From positions 211,301 through 223,772 of the forward strand of contig MU646797.1 of NCBI GenBank assembly GCA_026770585.1: a DNA stretch of 12,472 nt, given 5' to 3'. The notes under the pieces were generated by a model. The model had not been told where the DNA came from. It ran no database searches and saw nothing but the letters and a program-made list of their open reading frames with translations. Within the stretch, counting starts at the first letter, position 1, and the number at the start of each line of letters is the position of its first letter. This document shows positions 1-5,163 of the stretch, one piece after another. Origin of the DNA: Baffinella frigidus. Its lineage: Eukaryota > Cryptophyceae > Cryptomonadales > Baffinellaceae. The position numbers were made by a program, and so were the translations under genes.

Positions 1-23
1 GGGGGGGGGGGGGGGGGGGGGGG
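1..23. other. Poly-G run at window edge
   Basis: Twenty-three consecutive G before unique sequence begins. It may be a genuine homopolymer, a contig edge or a sequencing artefact. The sequence alone cannot decide. Confidence 0.6.
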
Positions 24-121
24 TAGGTTCAGGGATCACCAGAAAAGGGTCAGCAATGATGGTAATGCATGAAGGTGTATTCATGAAGCTGCTTTCAAGA
101 AAACGTATCAGGTTTCGGGGG

Positions 122-314
122 AGCCACACGAGAATGCTAGAGGGGCCTATTCAAAACCAATGTGCTTTTAAAAGTGGGTATTTGTGTAGTAAATTTCGTT
201 GATTGGTCACGTTACTAGCCATATATTGGCCAGTCACGAGGTTGGAACACCTTATCCTGGTACAAATATTTACAACCCCACATATAAATAGGATCCTCCA
301 GCATTCTCGAGTGG
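122..314. repeat. Inverted-repeat (foldback-like) element, about 193 bp
   Basis: The sequence at 122-141 (CCACACGAGAATGCTAGAGG) is matched in reverse complement at 295-314 with two mismatches. The same core, CCAGAATGCTCGAGGG, begins the foldback at 4148, so these two are probably members of one family. The right arm overlaps the end of the exon relic at 215-379, where that relic stops resembling its sister copies, as expected if the element inserted there. No target duplication is clear. Confidence 0.5.
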
Positions 315-379
315 AGGACCTCAGCGTCGCTCGCGAAAAGCGCTTCGCACATCCACCGTCGGGTTGGCCGACTATTCAT
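215..379 (-). pseudogene. Exon relic, copy A of the ALFASDAEVL family
   Basis: A 54-codon minus-strand open frame contains CEALFASDAEVL near residues 11-22. Very similar peptides occur at 556-786 and, more weakly, at 741-863 and 481-510. Similarity to the other copies ends just after EVL, where the inverted repeat 122-314 begins. The shared reading frame suggests descent from one coding exon. The family is not recognised. The start codon is arbitrary, and the downstream residues are probably translated element sequence rather than protein. I treat it as a broken fragment, not a gene. Confidence 0.4.
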
Positions 380-460
380 AAGTTGACACGCTGGGTGTGT
401 GGTACAAACCCGTCAACTTTCGAGCAAAAAAGAGCCCGGGCTCACCGAATTGGCGAGCCC
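380..460. repeat. Two adjacent small hairpins
   Basis: AAGTTGAC at 380-387 pairs with GTCAACTT at 413-420, and GGGCTC pairs with GAGCCC at about 438-460. Neither is tied to a gene. They may be remnants of a foldback element. Confidence 0.4.
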
Positions 461-480
461 AAATAGACTGCGACAGAGAG

Positions 481-510
481 AGGGCCTCAGCGTCGCTCGC
501 GAAAAGGGCA
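481..510 (-). pseudogene. Exon relic, copy C of the ALFASDAEVL family (fragment)
   Basis: Read on the minus strand, this carries the 27-nt core encoding LFASDAE, nearly identical to copies A and B, then diverges. Only the end of the exon remains. It lies just outside the left arm of the 521-941 inverted repeat. Confidence 0.4.
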
Positions 511-555
511 CACGAGAGAGAAGATAATCTCAAGGGACCTACCCAGAGTCGTATA

Positions 556-786
556 TCACCAAGTGTTCAACGTATACGAAGAATGGTTCACGCGGAGGAG
601 GACCTCTGCGTCGCTGGCGAAGAGGGCGTCGCGCATCCGCCTTACAACAGCGTCCCCCTCCGCCACCTGCGCGCGTGTTCGCACCCCGGTCAGCTGTCTG
701 CAGAAGCCCGTCAGCTGTTTCAGGAGACCGATCGGCTGTTTCAGGAGACCGGTCCGCTGTTTTCTAAGTAGGACGATGCTGACCGG
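556..786 (-). pseudogene. Exon-like open frame, copy B, with heptapeptide repeats
   Basis: Seventy-six codons lie open on the minus strand from just after a TGA to a TGA at 556-558. The translation begins with tandem seven-residue units (GLLKQPI, GLLKQLT, GFCRQLT; 21 bp each), then VAEGDAVVRRMRDALF and ASDAEVLLRV. The heptad spacing, with L at regular positions, suggests a coiled coil. There is no ATG at the start. A plausible acceptor, CTACTTAG, lies at 764-771, so this reads better as an exon than as a whole gene. The downstream end runs into the left arm of the 521-941 inverted repeat, so the original 3' boundary is lost. The family is not recognised. Confidence 0.45.
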
Positions 787-863
787 TCAGCATCGTGAGC
801 AAAGAAGAGGGCGTCGCACATCCGCCTTACAACAGCGTCCCCCTCCGCCAACTGCGCGCGTGT
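741..863 (-). pseudogene. Exon relic, copy D of the ALFASDAEVL family
   Basis: The frame gives TRAQLAEGDAVVRRMCDALF then FAHDAD, closely matching copy B at 556-786 but degrading after ALF. At DNA level 807-865 matches 621-679 with few differences, so B and D are a tandem duplication with the 24-bp palindrome 773-796 near the junction. An upstream in-frame TGA and no splice sites suggest it is dead. Confidence 0.45.
773..796. repeat. Perfect 24-bp palindrome
   Basis: ACGATGCTGACC is followed immediately by its exact reverse complement, with no spacer. It lies between duplicated exon relics B and D, and may mark the duplication junction or be a protein-binding site. Confidence 0.7.
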
Positions 864-1045
864 TCAACCCCCACCGTTATCTTCGTATACGTTGTATACT
901 TGGTGATATACGACTCTGGGTAGGTCCCTTGAGATTATCTTGAATAACTCCGTTATTCAACGCCTTTTCAAAAGGTGACTTAAGTTACACATTTTTCCAT
1001 ATAAAATCCCAAAAAGTTACACATTTTCCCCCATGAAATGCGCAC

Positions 1046-1070
1046 CTTGCGTCCGAGGAGTTGGATGAGG
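1046..1070 (-). pseudogene. 3' fragment of the EVMEHK-family exon (copy I)
   Basis: On the minus strand it encodes LIQLLGRK, followed by a GT-donor-like GTGCGC. It matches only the last 8-9 codons of the exon at 1589-1687. It lies inside the 943-1239 element. Confidence 0.45.
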
Positions 1071-1121
1071 CACCAATTACCAAGCATGTAAAGTCACGGG
1101 ACGAAATCTCGAAATTTCCAC

Positions 1122-1147
1122 CTCGCGTCCGAGGAGTTGGATGGGGT
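1122..1147 (-). pseudogene. 3' fragment of the EVMEHK-family exon (copy H)
   Basis: On the minus strand it encodes PIQLLGRE up to GAG, then GTGGAA as degraded donor. It is a partial duplicate of the end of exon 1589-1687, inside the 943-1239 element. Confidence 0.45.
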
Positions 1148-1376
1148 GCAGGGCCACCCCGCACCCTACACCACCTAACACATGGAAAAATGTGTTAACT
1201 TAAATCACCTTCAAAAAGGCGTTGAATAACGGAGTTATCCACCTAATGCACCCTCCCAGACCAACCGCACAACCACCTGACACGAACCAGACTGAGACAG
1301 AGCTAGGGATTGAGGGTCTGGGTCTCACATTGAGGCAGCGAAGATTGAGGCAGTGCTAGAATCCCGAAACGCCCAC

Positions 1377-1461
1377 CTCGCGCTCGAGGAGTTAGATGAG
1401 GTGGCCCTGCAGCTTCCTCTCTGCTCCGCGCGGTGCCACGCCACCGTGTGTTCCGTGCTAT
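1377..1461 (-). pseudogene. Degenerate full-span copy of the EVMEHK exon (copy G)
   Basis: This aligns along the whole length of exon 1589-1687 but has deletions, a one-base frameshift near AGAGGAAGCTG and an in-frame TAA replacing CAA in the IQLL segment. The donor-side GAG|GTGGGC and an acceptor-like CTGTAAG remain visible. It is clearly a dead exon copy. Confidence 0.55.
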
Positions 1462-1479
1462 CTTACAGGTGTAATTTTA

Positions 1480-1558
1480 TATCTTAGCCTCGACATATAG
1501 CTGTATCACAGCACGATACCCACCCCTAAGATAGCAAAAAGGTGGTGTAAATTACACA
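1480..1558. repeat. Small inverted repeats GTGTAATTT/AAATTACAC and GCTATCTTA/TAAGATAGC
   Basis: Two overlapping 9-bp inverted repeats bracket this stretch, which on the minus strand is the intron downstream of exon 1589-1687. It is probably a remnant of a small foldback element. A similar GCTAT...AGATAGC pair occurs at about 2974-3015. Confidence 0.35.
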
Positions 1559-1588
1559 TTTTTTCACACGAAATCCCGAAACACTCAC

Positions 1589-1687
1589 CTCGCGTTCGAG
1601 GAGTTGGATGAGGTGGCCCTGCAGCTTGCGCTGCTCGTCCGCGCGGTGGGACGTCGCTGCCGAGACCGTCTTGTGCTCCATCACCTC
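1589..1687 (-). CDS. Intact 33-codon coiled-coil exon (EVMEHK family)
   Basis: The exon is 99 bp, phase 0 on both sides. It follows an acceptor (CACATAACAG) and ends GCGCGAG before a strong donor, GTGAGTG. The translation is EVMEHKTVSAATSHRADEQR followed by KLQGHLIQLLERE. It is rich in E, K, R, Q and L with no P or G-rich stretch, consistent with an amphipathic helix or coiled coil. A symmetric exon of this kind can be multiplied without breaking frame, and at least seven further copies or fragments lie within 1.8 kb. The parent protein is not recognised, and neighbouring exons of the same gene cannot be joined with certainty. It may be part of a gene running leftward out of the window. Confidence 0.6.
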
Positions 1688-1705
1688 CTGTTATGTGTTG
1701 GTTGG

Positions 1706-1740
1706 TTTATTTATTAATTAATTAATTAATTTTTTATTTA
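1706..1740. repeat. TTAA/TTTA microsatellite, repeated in each 226-bp unit
   Basis: Runs of (TTAA)n and (TTTA)n occur here and at 1781-1801. They recur at 1932-1966 and 2007-2027 because of the 226-bp duplication. On the minus strand they form AT-rich intron sequence upstream of the exon acceptors. Confidence 0.8.
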
Positions 1741-1847
1741 TTCAGGGTTTACGGTTTAAGGTCTAGGGTTAAGGTGTAGTGTGTTTATTTATTTATTTAT
1801 TCGTTTTGTGTTTCAGGTGTTGGGTTTAGGGTCTAGGTGTAGGGGTT

Positions 1848-1913
1848 CAGCTTGCGCTGCTCATCCGCGCGGTGGGACGTCGCTGCCGAGACCGTCTTGT
1901 GCTCCATCACCTC
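1848..1913 (-). pseudogene. Truncated EVMEHK exon copy B with in-frame stop
   Basis: The acceptor and the first 22 codons are identical to the intact exon, ending at KL. The duplication boundary then replaces the rest. Read through, it gives KLNPYT and a TAG at 1833-1835, with no donor at the exon end. If spliced in, it would terminate the protein, so it is either skipped or acts as a poison or terminal exon. Confidence 0.6.
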
Positions 1914-2073
1914 CTGTTATGTGTTGGTTGGTTTATTTATTAATTAATTAATTAATTTTTTATTTATTCAGGGTTTACGGTTTAAGGTCTAGGGTTAAGG
2001 TGTAGTGTGTTTATTTATTTATTTATTCGTTTTGTGTTTCAGGTGTTGGGTTTAGGGTCTAGGTGTAGGGGTT

Positions 2074-2139
2074 CAGCTTGCGCTGCTCATCCGCGCGGTG
2101 GGACGTCGCTGCCGAGACCGTCTTGTGCTCCATCACCTC
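2074..2139 (-). pseudogene. Truncated EVMEHK exon copy C with in-frame stop
   Basis: Same truncation and same KLNPYT-stop (TAG at 2059-2061) as copy B. Its acceptor is different (CATCGTAG), because the upstream flank diverges at the duplication edge. Confidence 0.55.
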
Positions 2140-2222
2140 CTACGATGCGATTCCGACATTGGTTAGGGCTTAGACTCGGGTTTCGGGGTTCCGACGCGAC
2201 CGACACCGATCTGTGCGCCGCA

Positions 2223-2306
2223 ACCTCGCGGTTTAGGATTCAGGGTTATGGTGCAGGGTGCAGGGTGTGAGGGTTAGGGTTGGGTGCAGGGTGCGGGGTT
2301 GGGGTT
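2223..2306 (+). repeat. Telomere-like G-rich tract
   Basis: Degenerate 7-mers such as TTTAGGA, TTCAGGG, TGCAGGG and TTAGGGT on the plus strand. The tract lies between exon copies C and D, in the position of an intron. Confidence 0.6.
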
Positions 2307-2366
2307 GCGCTGCTCATCCGCACGGTGGGACGTCGCTGCCAAGACCGTCTTGTGCTCCATCACTTC
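2306..2366 (-). pseudogene. Truncated EVMEHK exon copy D
   Basis: After the acceptor ATGGACAACAG the frame reads EVMEHKTVLAATSHRADEQR then runs into telomere-like sequence. There is one substitution (S to L) relative to the intact exon. The 3' third and the donor are missing. Confidence 0.5.
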
Positions 2367-2500
2367 CTGTTGTCCATATCATGTATTTGTTAAAAGGTGT
2401 TGAGCCGACTGGGGATAGGGAAATGACATTTGCCGACATTATTAACAACTGTTGATAAAATATTTGACTGAATTAATGGTATGGGGTTTGAGGATTGAGA

Positions 2501-2550
2501 TCCGCACGGTGGGACGTCGCTGCCGAGACCGTCTTGTTCTCTCTCACCTC
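2501..2550 (-). pseudogene. Truncated EVMEHK exon copy E
   Basis: The acceptor CACATAACAG is followed by EVRENKTVSAATSHRAD. It is cut shorter than copies B-D and has substitutions (M to R, H to N). Confidence 0.5.
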
Positions 2551-2560
2551 CTGTTATGTG

Positions 2561-2706
2561 TTTGTTTATTCAGGGTTTAGGGTTCAAGTTTTAGAATTGA
2601 GGTTGAGGTGTATTTGTTTATCAGGGTTCAATGTTTAGGGTTTGGGTTTAGGGGTTGCATTTATTTAGGGTTAAGGGTTTAAGGTTTATGGTTTAGGTTC
2701 AGGGTT
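2561..2706 (+). repeat. Telomere-like G-rich tract
   Basis: Imperfect TTTAGGG-type units (TTCAGGG, TTTAGGG, TTCAATG, TTTATGG) on the plus strand between exon copies E and F. Confidence 0.65.
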
Positions 2707-2742
2707 CGAGGTTCGCTTTACCCGAAACCCCAATCCCAAATC

Positions 2743-2784
2743 ATGCCCCGTCGCTCCCGCCACAGTCGCGTGCTCCACACGCTC
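2743..2784 (-). pseudogene. Most divergent EVMEHK exon copy F
   Basis: The acceptor-like GTATCGCAG is followed by ERVEHATVAGATGHDL. It aligns with EVMEHKTVSAATSHRAD at about half the residues. It is the oldest-looking copy of the series. Confidence 0.4.
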
Positions 2785-2805
2785 CTGCGATACGATTTCA
2801 CATTC

Positions 2806-2868
2806 CCTGAACCCTAACCCGTAAACCCTAAACCCCAAATAATAACCCTGAACCATAAACCATGCTCC
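2806..2868 (-). repeat. Telomere-like C-rich tract (opposite orientation)
   Basis: CCCTAAC, CCCTAAA and CCCTGAA units on the plus strand. This is the reverse orientation to the tract at 2561-2706, with exon copy F between them. Confidence 0.65.
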
Positions 2869-2885
2869 ATACCTACTGAGGGATG

Positions 2886-3293
2886 TTGTCGAAATGGGCT
2901 CCGCGCGGAAAAAATCGAGGTCAGGTCAGCAACATCTTCCCATTTTTTTGCCTTTTTGTGTCATCTTGTGGGTGGGAGATGCTATTTTGAGATAAAAATC
3001 ATGCCTAAGATAGCATAAAAGTCATTTTTTGGAAATTTTCCTGATTTCCTGACCTTAGAGCCAATGTGGTAGGACTTGGCCAAAGCGAACTTCGAAGTTA
3101 AAAGATTCGAACTTCTAGATGGACCGTAATTATTAGTAAACAGCATGGTTTGTACTGCAAAATTTGAATTTAAAACACTACATGTCCAAAAGTGTCCATC
3201 TAGAAGTTCGCATCTTCTAACTTCGAAGTTCGCTTTGGCCAAGTCCTACCACATTGGCTCTACCTCGATTCCGCGCGAAGCCCATTTCGACAA
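2886..3293. mobile_element. Foldback element with 100-bp arms, interrupted by a second element
   Basis: The outer ends are TTGTCGAAATGGGCT and its reverse complement. The left arm (2886-2922 plus 3057-3124) pairs with the right arm (3194-3293) almost perfectly once 2923-3055 is removed. The 68-bp inner part differs at about two positions. The loop is about 69 bp. TA follows the right end (3294-3295); the left flank is TG. It is a non-coding DNA transposon derivative. The two overlapping ORFs here read the same palindrome from either side. Confidence 0.75.
2923..3055. mobile_element. 133-bp element nested in the 2886-3293 foldback
   Basis: This is absent from the complementary right arm, which reads straight from ATCGAGG to TAGAGCC. 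The insert starts AGGTCAG and ends CTGACCT (7-bp TIR). TA follows at 3056-3057 and TC precedes, consistent with a TA target copy mutated on one side. The interior has a small inverted repeat (ATGCTATTTT / AGATAGCAT). Confidence 0.65.
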
Positions 3294-3334
3294 TAAGTGG
3301 TGCACCAGGAAAGTGCTAGATACCACCACGCTTA

Positions 3335-3491
3335 TCTCAAATAAACCTTTCTAGAAGTCGTTTTCCCCGAGTCGATTTCCCCGCAAATCCGTAAACTTGC
3401 GTCAACTTATGCGTAGAGTAAAGAATAAGTTGACGGATTTTGTAGGGGAATTGGCTTTAGCAAAACGACTTCTAGAAAGGTTCATTTGAGA
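3335..3491. mobile_element. TA-flanked foldback element, 157 bp
   Basis: TCTCAAATAAACCTTTCTAG at the left is matched in reverse complement at the right with one mismatch, and the complementarity continues imperfectly through TCCGT and TCAACTTA to a 16-bp loop. TA flanks both sides (3333-3334 and 3492-3493). It has no coding potential and fits a Tc1/mariner-type MITE by structure only. Confidence 0.65.
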
Positions 3492-3507
3492 TAAACGCAA
3501 GAGCCTA

Positions 3508-3698
3508 CCACTAGCCCTGGGAGGTTGCTCAAATAGTGCTCTGGAGCAACGGTGTTTTAAAACTCCGAAAGGAGCTAAAAGTCCCATTCTCGTACAAATT
3601 TTATATCGTTTTTGTAAGCGGGGTCGAATCGCCCCCGCTGTCAAGGTAAATCGAAAATGTTCCAGGGCAATATTTGAGCCACCTCCCAGGGCTGGTGG
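3508..3698. mobile_element. TA-flanked TIR element, 191 bp
   Basis: The left end CCACTAGCCCTGGGAGG and the right end CCTCCCAGGGCTGGTGG are inverted repeats extending about 38 bp with four mismatches. TA flanks both ends (3506-3507, 3699-3700). It starts 17 bp after the previous element. The minus-strand frame over this region is a shadow. Confidence 0.65.
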
Positions 3699-3720
3699 TA
3701 GGGTTCAGCTTCGAGCTGGC

Positions 3721-3840
3721 TCAGCACCGACCTTTATTCTTTGTACCACGACTCGGCCACTTTCGCAGATCCATCCAGGAATTTGCCCGCGATTCGCCAA
3801 ACGTCAGATAGCCGGATTCGGAGATCGTCTCCACAGAGAA
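3721..3840 (-). CDS. Possible terminal exon, 39 codons plus stop
   Basis: After an acceptor-like GGGCATAG the frame is open for 39 codons to a TGA at 3721-3723. The translation is FSVETISESGYLTFGESRAN followed by SWMDLRKWPSRGTKNKGRC. AATAAA overlaps the last codons (3733-3738). It is phase 0 and so could follow the exon ending at 4513. A paralogous stretch at 4097-4120 has the same TTCTCTGTG start joined to the LLAARQ exon end, which argues that these pieces belong to one locus. No family is recognised. It could be a chance open frame. Confidence 0.35.
   Translation of the reverse strand, partial: FSVETISESGYLTFGESRANSWMDLRKWPSRGTKNKGRC
3733..3738 (-). terminator. Possible polyadenylation signal AATAAA
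   Basis: AATAAAGGT on the minus strand, nine bases before the TGA of the proposed last exon. The same AATAAAGGT occurs at 10804 and 11014 (minus). Confidence 0.3.
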
Positions 3841-3861
3841 CTATGCCCTAGGCTGATGGAT

Positions 3862-3961
3862 AGACAGTTGAGTAATCGTACATCTCTGGTACTAATCCTG
3901 CTCGGGTTCGTTGCCGGCCTGGTACAAAACCTGCCTGGTTCTGGTTCAGTCAACCGTCACC
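3862..3961. repeat. 100-bp direct repeat, copy 1 (partner 4419-4513)
   Basis: Starting at CAGTTGAGTAATC and ending GTCAACCGTCACC, this matches 4419-4513 with scattered differences. On the minus strand it is the intron start following the LLAARQ exon end. Copy 2 is uninterrupted; copy 1 is split from its exon end by the 3962-4094 element. Confidence 0.75.
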
Positions 3962-4094
3962 TTTATCCGGGAACAAGTATTTTTCTTTTAAAAGCTGGCA
4001 ATGAAAATTACTACACAACTGGTCACGTCCGAAGCAATTGTGTGGTAATTTTCGTACGGATTTTTAAAAAGAAAAATACTTGTTCCCGGATAAA
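3962..4094. mobile_element. 133-bp foldback element with CC duplication, at a splice donor
   Basis: The element begins TTTATCCGGGAACAAGTATT and ends with the reverse complement. The first 28 bp are perfect, and the rest is an imperfect palindrome (AAAATTACTACACAA / TTGTGTGGTAATTTT). CC occurs on both sides (3960-3961, 4095-4096) but only once in the empty paralogue at 4512-4513. The insertion point is inside CAG|GT of the duplicated exon-intron boundary. On the minus strand the new junction still reads CAG|GTTTAT. No coding capacity. Confidence 0.8.
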
Positions 4095-4096
4095 CC

Positions 4097-4117
4097 TGGC
4101 GAGCCGCGAGCAGCACA
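4097..4117 (-). pseudogene. Exon 3'-end fragment (VLLAARQ), duplicate of the exon ending at 4513
   Basis: The minus strand reads GTG CTG CTC GCG GCT CGC CAG, matching the last codons of exon 4513-4683, then goes directly into the 3962-4094 element. Upstream it is fused to sequence like the start of the 3721-3840 exon. It is a chimeric partial duplicate. Confidence 0.5.
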
Positions 4118-4147
4118 GAGAACCATGCCCTAGGCTCATGCGTGGTA

Positions 4148-4274
4148 GCCACGCCAGAATGCTCGAGGGAAACCGACGCCTCATCCACGTAAGATCTGAC
4201 GTGGTTGACTTGAGGATTCAAGGGGATCCCCTTGAAAGATGTCAAAAGTGGATGTTTCGAGTGCCCTGGCGTGG
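4148..4274. mobile_element. TA-flanked foldback element, 127 bp
   Basis: The left end GCCACGCCAGAATGCTCGAG and the right end TCGAGTGCCCTGGCGTGG are imperfect inverted repeats. Pairing resumes around CATCCAC and TTGAC...CAAGGGG and centres on a perfect 20-bp palindrome at 4217-4236. TA flanks both sides (4146-4147, 4275-4276). The left end resembles the inverted repeat at 122-141. Confidence 0.5.
4217..4236. repeat. Perfect 20-bp palindrome
   Basis: TTCAAGGGGATCCCCTTGAA is the centre of the 4148-4274 foldback. A second perfect 20-bp palindrome, CTGGCGTGGTACCACGCCAG, sits at its right edge (4266-4285). Confidence 0.8.
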
Positions 4275-4418
4275 TACCACGCCAGATTGGAGGCGGGGGT
4301 TGAATTTTTTTAAGCACCACAGGATGTGTATGTTGACTTCTGAAAAAACTGTCTGGAGGGAAAATTGACTTTTGGCAACCCCTTCCAAGAATCTGGCGTG
4401 GGAGGCTCACGCGTGGTA

Positions 4419-4512
4419 GGCCAGTTGAGTAATCACAGGCACCTCTGGTACAATCCTGCTCAGGTTCGTTTCCGGCCTGGTACAAAACCGGCCTGGTTCA
4501 GTCAACCGTCAC
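4419..4512. repeat. Direct repeat copy 2 (empty site for the 3962 element)
   Basis: This is the uninterrupted partner of 3862-3961. It continues directly into the LLAARQ exon end at 4513, so it shows the arrangement before the element inserted. Confidence 0.75.
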
Positions 4513-4683
4513 CTGGCGAGCCGCGAGCAGCGCCTTGATCTTCTCCGCTGAATCCACCTCCAGCCGTCGCCGCTGCTCGCGCTCTGCCTCCAGTTCCTCT
4601 GTGAGATCGTCGACTTGCCGCTTCCACTGAGGGGCTTTGCTCCGTTCCCTCTGCAGCTCCGCAACCTGTTCCCGCATCCCGCT
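4513..4683 (-). CDS. Coiled-coil exon, 57 codons
   Basis: Translated from 4683: SGMREQVAELQRERSKAPQW, KRQVDDLTEELEAEREQRRR, LEVDSAEKIKALLAARQ. Hydrophobic residues recur at heptad spacing (V-LQ, VDDLTEEL, LEVD, IKALL) amid E, R, K and Q, a classic coiled coil. It ends CGCCAG before a good donor, GTGACGG. The acceptor chosen (CTGAG at 4684-4688) keeps phase 0 and joins exon 4757-4999 through a 73-bp intron. An alternative CAG acceptor about 17 bp upstream would change the frame. The protein family cannot be named; many cytoskeletal and scaffold proteins have such helices. Confidence 0.6.
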
Positions 4684-4756
4684 CTCAGCACCCCGTATCC
4701 CTGCTGTCCGCACCACCGAGGCGTGGGCACGCAAGGAGAGATGAGGCGTCGCTCAC

Positions 4757-4999
4757 CAGATCCGCGTTCCGTTCCAATAAGTCGTTCAAGCTCTGGAGGA
4801 TCTGATCCCCGCTGCCGTGCGCCGCAACCAGCTCGCGCACACCCGGAACATGTCCCCCTCCTCCTCCTCCCCGGGTGCCCGAAGACGACAGACCCGCCAT
4901 CCTGGCGGCGCAAGAGGGTGATCGCGGAGTAACGACAGGAGGAAAATCCTCTGCAAAAGTGGATTCTGGCGAAAGTTGACAAGCACCAAAGCAAATCAA
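4757..4999 (-). CDS. Possible first exon, 81 codons, start ATG at 4999
   Basis: The frame runs from ATG at 4999 to LLERNADL, then a strong donor GTGAGC (4756-4751). The N-terminal half is low complexity (PESTFAEDFPPVVTPRSPS, then a run of six G), typical of a disordered region. The end, VRELVAAHGSGDQILQSLND then LLERNADL, is helical and leads into the coiled-coil exon. Codon-level openness across 81 codons plus a well-placed donor support it. The start is the furthest ATG in frame but could also be inside a larger exon. An ATTTGATTTGATCTGAT-like repeat just upstream also occurs at 8925-8945 and 9806-9830. Confidence 0.5.
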
Positions 5000-5040
5000 A
5001 TCAGATCAAGATATGGGATGGGATCTCCGTTTAAAAGGAC
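4984..5040. repeat. Dispersed AATCAAATCAGATCAAGAT-GGGAT repeat (3 copies)
   Basis: The block with CAAATCAGATCAAGAT, GGGAT and CTCCGTTTA recurs at about 8925-8958 and 9806-9838. In the latter two places it adjoins the telomere-like array and the P-element module. Confidence 0.6.
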
Positions 5041-5046
5041 CCCCGG

Positions 5047-5163
5047 CGTGTCGTTGGGCTATGTTGGGAGAAATTAAAACCTAAAGGACCTAAAGGACCC
5101 CTAACGGAAGGGCGCGACGTTGGGCTATGTTGGGAGAAATTAAAACCTAAAGGACCTAAAGGA
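5047..5163 (+). repeat. Two 3'-end-only copies of repeat family R
   Basis: Each copy is about 50 bp: CGTTGGGCTATGTTGGGAGA, AATTAAAA, then CCTAAAGGACCTAAAGGA. They begin inside the family R consensus and share its exact 3' end. Confidence 0.75.

Larger units (their letters stand above)
521..941. mobile_element. Large inverted-repeat element with 61-bp arms
   Basis: Arms 521-581 and 881-941 are reverse complements over 61 bp with about two mismatches. The interior holds exon relic copies B and D as a tandem duplication. TA occurs near both ends (525-526, 936-937), but the complementarity continues outside it, so a TA target duplication is not proven. The next inverted-repeat element abuts it directly. 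It may be a non-autonomous DNA element that captured exon sequence, or an inverted duplication. No transposase is seen. Confidence 0.6.
943..1239. mobile_element. TIR element, about 297 bp, with 55-60-bp inverted repeats
   Basis: The left arm, about 943-1000, and the right arm, about 1182-1239, are reverse complements with a few mismatches and one-base gaps. Both begin ATAACTCCGTTATTCAACGC. The arm tip is itself nearly palindromic (TTGAATAA CTCCG TTATTCAA), so each end can fold. TA lies at each tip (945-946, 1236-1237), compatible with a TA target duplication but not proven. The interior contains two 3' fragments of the EVMEHK-family exon with adjoining intron, so the element has captured, or landed around, gene sequence. 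No coding capacity is seen. Confidence 0.6.
1622..2141. repeat. 226-bp tandem duplication (2.3 copies)
   Basis: Positions 1622-1847 and 1848-2073 are almost identical; one G-to-A difference is seen in the exon part. A third partial copy runs 2074-2141. Each unit carries the 5' two thirds of the EVMEHK exon (minus strand), its acceptor, TTAA and TTTA microsatellite runs and telomere-like sequence. The near identity implies recent duplication or ongoing homogenisation. Confidence 0.9.

Noticed and set aside
521-941. TA target duplication for this inverted repeat
   Set aside because: The complementarity extends beyond the TA on both sides, so the TA could just be part of the arms.
2007-2455. 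Plus-strand frames with AAHPRGGTSLPRPSCAPS
   Set aside because: Antisense to the EVMEHK exon copies, whose splice sites and coiled-coil translation favour the minus strand.
2982-3354. Overlapping frames on both strands sharing LLTSKFALAKSYHIGS
   Set aside because: Both read the same palindrome from opposite arms of the 2886-3293 foldback.
3856-4485. 170-codon plus and 165-codon minus frames
   Set aside because: They run through two foldback elements and direct repeats. The only plausible coding part is the short LLAARQ exon end.
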